Assembly: GCA_022616555.1 (NCBI GenBank)
Contig: JAKEEG010000006.1
Coordinates: forward strand, 1-34,269
Direction: 5' to 3'
DNA: 34,269 bases
Source of the DNA: Ignavibacteriota bacterium
Lineage (GTDB): Bacteria; Bacteroidota; Ignavibacteria; UBA10030
Shown here: positions 31,819 to 34,269 of the stretch, piece by piece
Layout: each line of letters begins with the position of its first letter
Numbering within the stretch: position 1 is the stretch's first letter
Notes under the pieces: model-generated
Databases searched by the model: none
What the model was told of the DNA's origin: nothing
What the model saw: only the letters and a program-made list of their open reading frames with translations
Position numbers and translations under genes: made by a program

Positions 31819-33618
31819 TTAATCCTCCATCGAAAGCACGGCAAGGAACGCCTCTTGCGGAATTTCAACCCTGCCGACTTGTTTCATCCGCTTCTTGCCT
31901 TCCTTTTGCTTCTCCAACAGTTTCCGCTTGCGGGAAATATCCCCGCCGTAGCACTTTGCGAGCACGTTCTTGCGCATCGCGCTGATGCTTTCGCGTGCAA
32001 TCACCTTGCTGCCGATAGCCGCCTGAATCGCGACTTCAAACATTTGCCGCGGAATCAGCTCGCGCAGTTTCGCGCAGAGCTTGCGCCCCCACTCGTACGC
32101 CTTCGTGCGGTGCACGATGGTCGAGAGCGCATCAACCTGCTCGCCGTTCAGCAAAATATCCAGCTTGACCAAATCGGATTCACGGTTCTCCAAAAAATCG
32201 TAGTCGAGCGAGGCATAGCCGCGTGACATGGATTTCAACTTATCGTAGAAGTCGAAAATAATTTCCGACAAGGGCAATTCAAAATGGATGTCCGCCCTCT
32301 CAGGACTCAAATACGTCGTGTTCCGATGTATGCCGCGGCGCTCCATGCACAGCTTCATGATGCCGCCGATGTATTCGGTAGGCGTAATGATCTGTGTCTT
32401 TACGTACGGCTCTTCCACTTTTTCGATCTGCCCCGCGGGCGGCATCGTCGCCGGATTATCGACAGCAACCACCTCGCGGTCGGTTTTCGTGACGCGGTAT
32501 TCGACGTTCGGCACTGTGTTAATGAGCGATTGGTTGTACTCGCGCTCGAGCCGCTCCCGGATAATCTCCATGTGGAGTAAACCGAGAAATCCGCAGCGAA
32601 AACCGAATCCGAGCGCAACGGATGATTCCGGCTCAAACGACAGAGCGGCATCATTCATCTGAAGCTTTTCCAGCGCGTCGCGCAGCTCAGCGAAGTTATC
32701 GGCATTGGACGGGTAGACGCCGCTGAACACCATTGGCTTGACTTCCTTATAGCCAGGCAAAGGCGCGGCAGCAGGGTGTTCAGCGAGGGTAATAGTATCG
32801 CCGACCTTCGTCTCGTGGACATCCTTAATGCTTGCAATGATGTAGCCTACGTCACCCGCTCTCAATTCCCCAACGCGTTTGCGTTGCATTTCCAGGATGC
32901 CGACATCTTCCGCTTGAAATTCCTTTCCCGTTGAGAAAAAGAGAATCTTGTCTTTCTCACGGATCTTGCCGTCAAACAACCGCACGTACGCGACAGCGCC
33001 GCGGTACTCGTCAAACATGGAATCAAAAATCAGCGCGCGCGGCGGCGCGTTCGGGTCGCCTTTGGGCGCTGGAACGCGATGCACAACGGCTTCGAGGACT
33101 TCTGCAGTACCGATACCAGACTTTGCACTACCGAGAAGAATTTCTTCCTCCTTGCAGCCAAGAAGCTCGATCACCTGGTGCTTCGTCGTCTCTAACATAG
33201 TTTGCGCGCTTGGGAGGTCGATTTTATTGATAAAGGGTATAATCTCCAGCCCGGCATCTATCGCAAGGTACAGGTTGGAAATGGTTTGCGCTTCGACTCC
33301 CTGTGTCGCATCGACAACGAGAATCGCTCCCTCGCATGCGGCAAGCGAGCGTGAGACCTCGTAGGTGAAATCCACATGCCCGGGCGTATCGATAAGATTC
33401 AGGATATAGTCTTGCCCGTCGCGCGCTTTGTAATTCAACTGGATGGCATGGAGCTTAATGGTAATGCCGCGCTCTTGTTCGAGCTCCATATCATCCAACA
33501 CTTGCTTGGTCATCTCACGCGCAGTAACGGCGCCGGTCATTTCCAGCAAGCGGTCGGCAAGGGTGGATTTCCCATGGTCGATGTGGGCGATAATGCAGAA
33601 ATTTCGGATATGCTTCAT
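31819..33618 (-). CDS. lepA: Elongation factor 4 (LepA), ribosome back-translocating GTPase
   Basis: LepA is a translation GTPase that acts on stalled or mistranslocated ribosomes. The 599 residues are the normal length. The G1 motif is AHIDHGKST (11-19), with [18 protein letters not shown] and NKIDLP in order, and the C-terminal LepA-specific domain contains the [14 protein letters not shown] stretch and [38 protein letters not shown] at the end. It is the first gene of the run lepA-lepB-lepB-hemW; the association of lepA with a signal peptidase gene is common in bacteria. The upstream gap is 333 bases. Confidence 0.98.
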   Translation of the reverse strand: MKHIRNFCIIAHIDHGKSTLADRLLEMTGAVTAREMTKQVLDDMELEQERGITIKLHAIQLNYKARDGQDYILNLIDTPGHVDFTYEVSRSLAACEGAILVVDATQGVEAQTISNLYLAIDAGLEIIPFINKIDLPSAQTMLETTKHQVIELLGCKEEEILLGSAKSGIGTAEVLEAVVHRVPAPKGDPNAPPRALIFDSMFDEYRGAVAYVRLFDGKIREKDKILFFSTGKEFQAEDVGILEMQRKRVGELRAGDVGYIIASIKDVHETKVGDTITLAEHPAAAPLPGYKEVKPMVFSGVYPSNADNFAELRDALEKLQMNDAALSFEPESSVALGFGFRCGFLGLLHMEIIRERLEREYNQSLINTVPNVEYRVTKTDREVVAVDNPATMPPAGQIEKVEEPYVKTQIITPTEYIGGIMKLCMERRGIHRNTTYLSPERADIHFELPLSEIIFDFYDKLKSMSRGYASLDYDFLENRESDLVKLDILLNGEQVDALSTIVHRTKAYEWGRKLCAKLRELIPRQMFEVAIQAAIGSKVIARESISAMRKNVLAKCYGGDISRKRKLLEKQKEGKKRMKQVGRVEIPQEAFLAVLSMED

Positions 33619-33951
33619 ATTTCAGCGCTGAGCCGCATTCCGCCCCTGTTTACGTTAGACGAACTTGCGGCAGAAATCGTTTCTTCTTACTTCCTTTAGT
33701 CTCTCTCAATAAAACAACAAAAGTAAAGAGTGAACACAGTGGGCACCCTTTACTCGGTTGAAGCGCCGTCAATATGGCGTTCTTTAACCTTTAAAATATA
33801 GCTGAAAAAGGCTTGAAGAGCAAGGAAACAGAACGTAAAGCGGCGTCTTTGTTTGTGCGTCAGGACTTACGTCCTGACCGAGACATTGCTTGTGTCAGGA
33901 GGTAACTCCTGACATCACTCATATAGATATCGAGTTAGGATACCGCCGACA
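33619..33951. other. Intergenic stretch upstream of lepA
   Basis: No gene was found in these 333 bases between lepA and the symporter gene. The part near lepA should hold its promoter, but only weak matches were seen. The part at 33859-33913 contains two palindromic repeats. Confidence 0.6.
33859..33913. repeat. Pair of GTCAGGA palindromes with compensatory changes
   Basis: GTCAGGACTTACGTCCTGAC (33859-33878) and GTCAGGAGGTAACTCCTGAC (33894-33913) are perfect 8-base-arm palindromes with 4-base centres. They differ at the innermost pair in a compensated way, C-G against G-C. Further copies lie at 27791-27810 and 27864-27883. Confidence 0.75.
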
Positions 33952-34269
33952 TCAATCGGGTTGAGAAACTTCTAAAGCAGGGACGACCTTAACGACCGGC
34001 TCACGAAATGCCAATACGACATACACTACCAACGAGCAAAGCGTTGCCCCGATAAAGCTAAACTCAAAGTCGAATATATAATAGGCCACGAACCAAAGGA
34101 CGCTACCGACTACGAGCGCGCTCGCGGCGCTACGGGCGCCGCCGAACTTTGTGTACATCCCGAACATGAACACCACGAACACGGCGCCGCTGCCGAACGC
34201 CGACGCGTCCTTCACCAAATTGTATACCCCTTCCGCGTGCATAGCCAGCGTGTACGCGAGAATGCCAAT
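33952..34269 (-). CDS. Sodium/solute symporter family protein, C-terminal part (gene runs off the window)
   Basis: Only the last 105 residues are inside the window. They start IGILAYTLAMHAEGVYNLVKD and contain three hydrophobic segments (about 25-38, 45-62 and 66-86), with SAFGSGAVFVVFMFGMYTKF, as in the late helices of the solute:sodium symporter (SSS) family. The C-terminal tail is short and acidic. The remaining N-terminal 400 or so residues lie beyond the window, so the substrate cannot be named. The stop is 333 bases before the lepA start. Confidence 0.7.
   Translation of the reverse strand: MGILAYTLAMHAEGVYNLVKDASAFGSGAVFVVFMFGMYTKFGGARSAASALVVGSVLWFVAYYIFDFEFSFIGATLCSLVVYVVLAFREPVVKVVPALEVSQPD

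Overview
The window looks like chromosome from a Gram-negative bacterium of the Bacteroidota/Chlorobiota/Ignavibacteriota (FCB) group. The signs are a very long LptA-type protein, LptC as a lipoprotein, a DUF2723 membrane protein with a C-terminal helical tail, a TonB-plug outer-membrane protein, a YCF48-type lipoprotein and two tandem signal peptidases. Clear Shine-Dalgarno sites and several sigma70-like promoters fit Ignavibacteria/Chlorobi-like lineages better than classical Bacteroidetes. This placement is inference. No tRNA, rRNA, CRISPR array, insertion sequence or phage gene was seen.

Layout. (1) 1-2273, minus: the 5' end of uvrB, an orphan 149-residue protein, and carA. (2) 2547-10934, plus: hrcA-grpE-dnaJ, a ComEA-like helix-hairpin-helix protein, a membrane-anchored protein, a PilM-like actin-fold protein, rsmD, coaD, an aminotransferase, a YCF48-type lipoprotein with an apparent frameshift in its signal peptide, and an FmdB-type zinc ribbon. 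(3) 10939-20109, minus: doxX and a Crp/Fnr-type regulator, tyrA-aroF (aromatic amino acids), and a tightly coupled envelope operon kdsA-kdsC-unknown-kdsD-lptC-lptA-lptB that makes Kdo precursors and exports LPS. (4) 20233-23537, plus: ispE, a TonB-plug outer-membrane protein, and a LOG-family protein. (5) 23640-34269, minus: a GT4 glycosyltransferase, a DUF2723 protein, a 977-base non-coding stretch with a candidate structured RNA, hemW, two lepB copies, lepA, and the 3' end of a sodium/solute symporter gene.

Most protein-coding content is ordinary housekeeping. The unusual content is in the gaps. The best candidate for something undescribed is a minus-strand element at about 28152-28470. It has a near-consensus promoter, two 5' hairpins, and a domain whose helices meet in a four-way junction closed by a 16-bp stem. 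Two A-C mismatches on the plus strand become G-U pairs on the minus strand, which agrees with the promoter direction. I could not match it to tmRNA, RNase P RNA, 6S or SRP RNA.

A second theme is intergenic repeats. Several strings have an exact 7-base period (ATTG/CAAT, TTAG and AGT types) and one has an 8-base period. Many short palindromes also occur, some with compensatory base changes between copies, and one runs into the coding end of rsmD. A perfect 16-bp palindrome between the Crp/Fnr gene and doxX is a likely operator.
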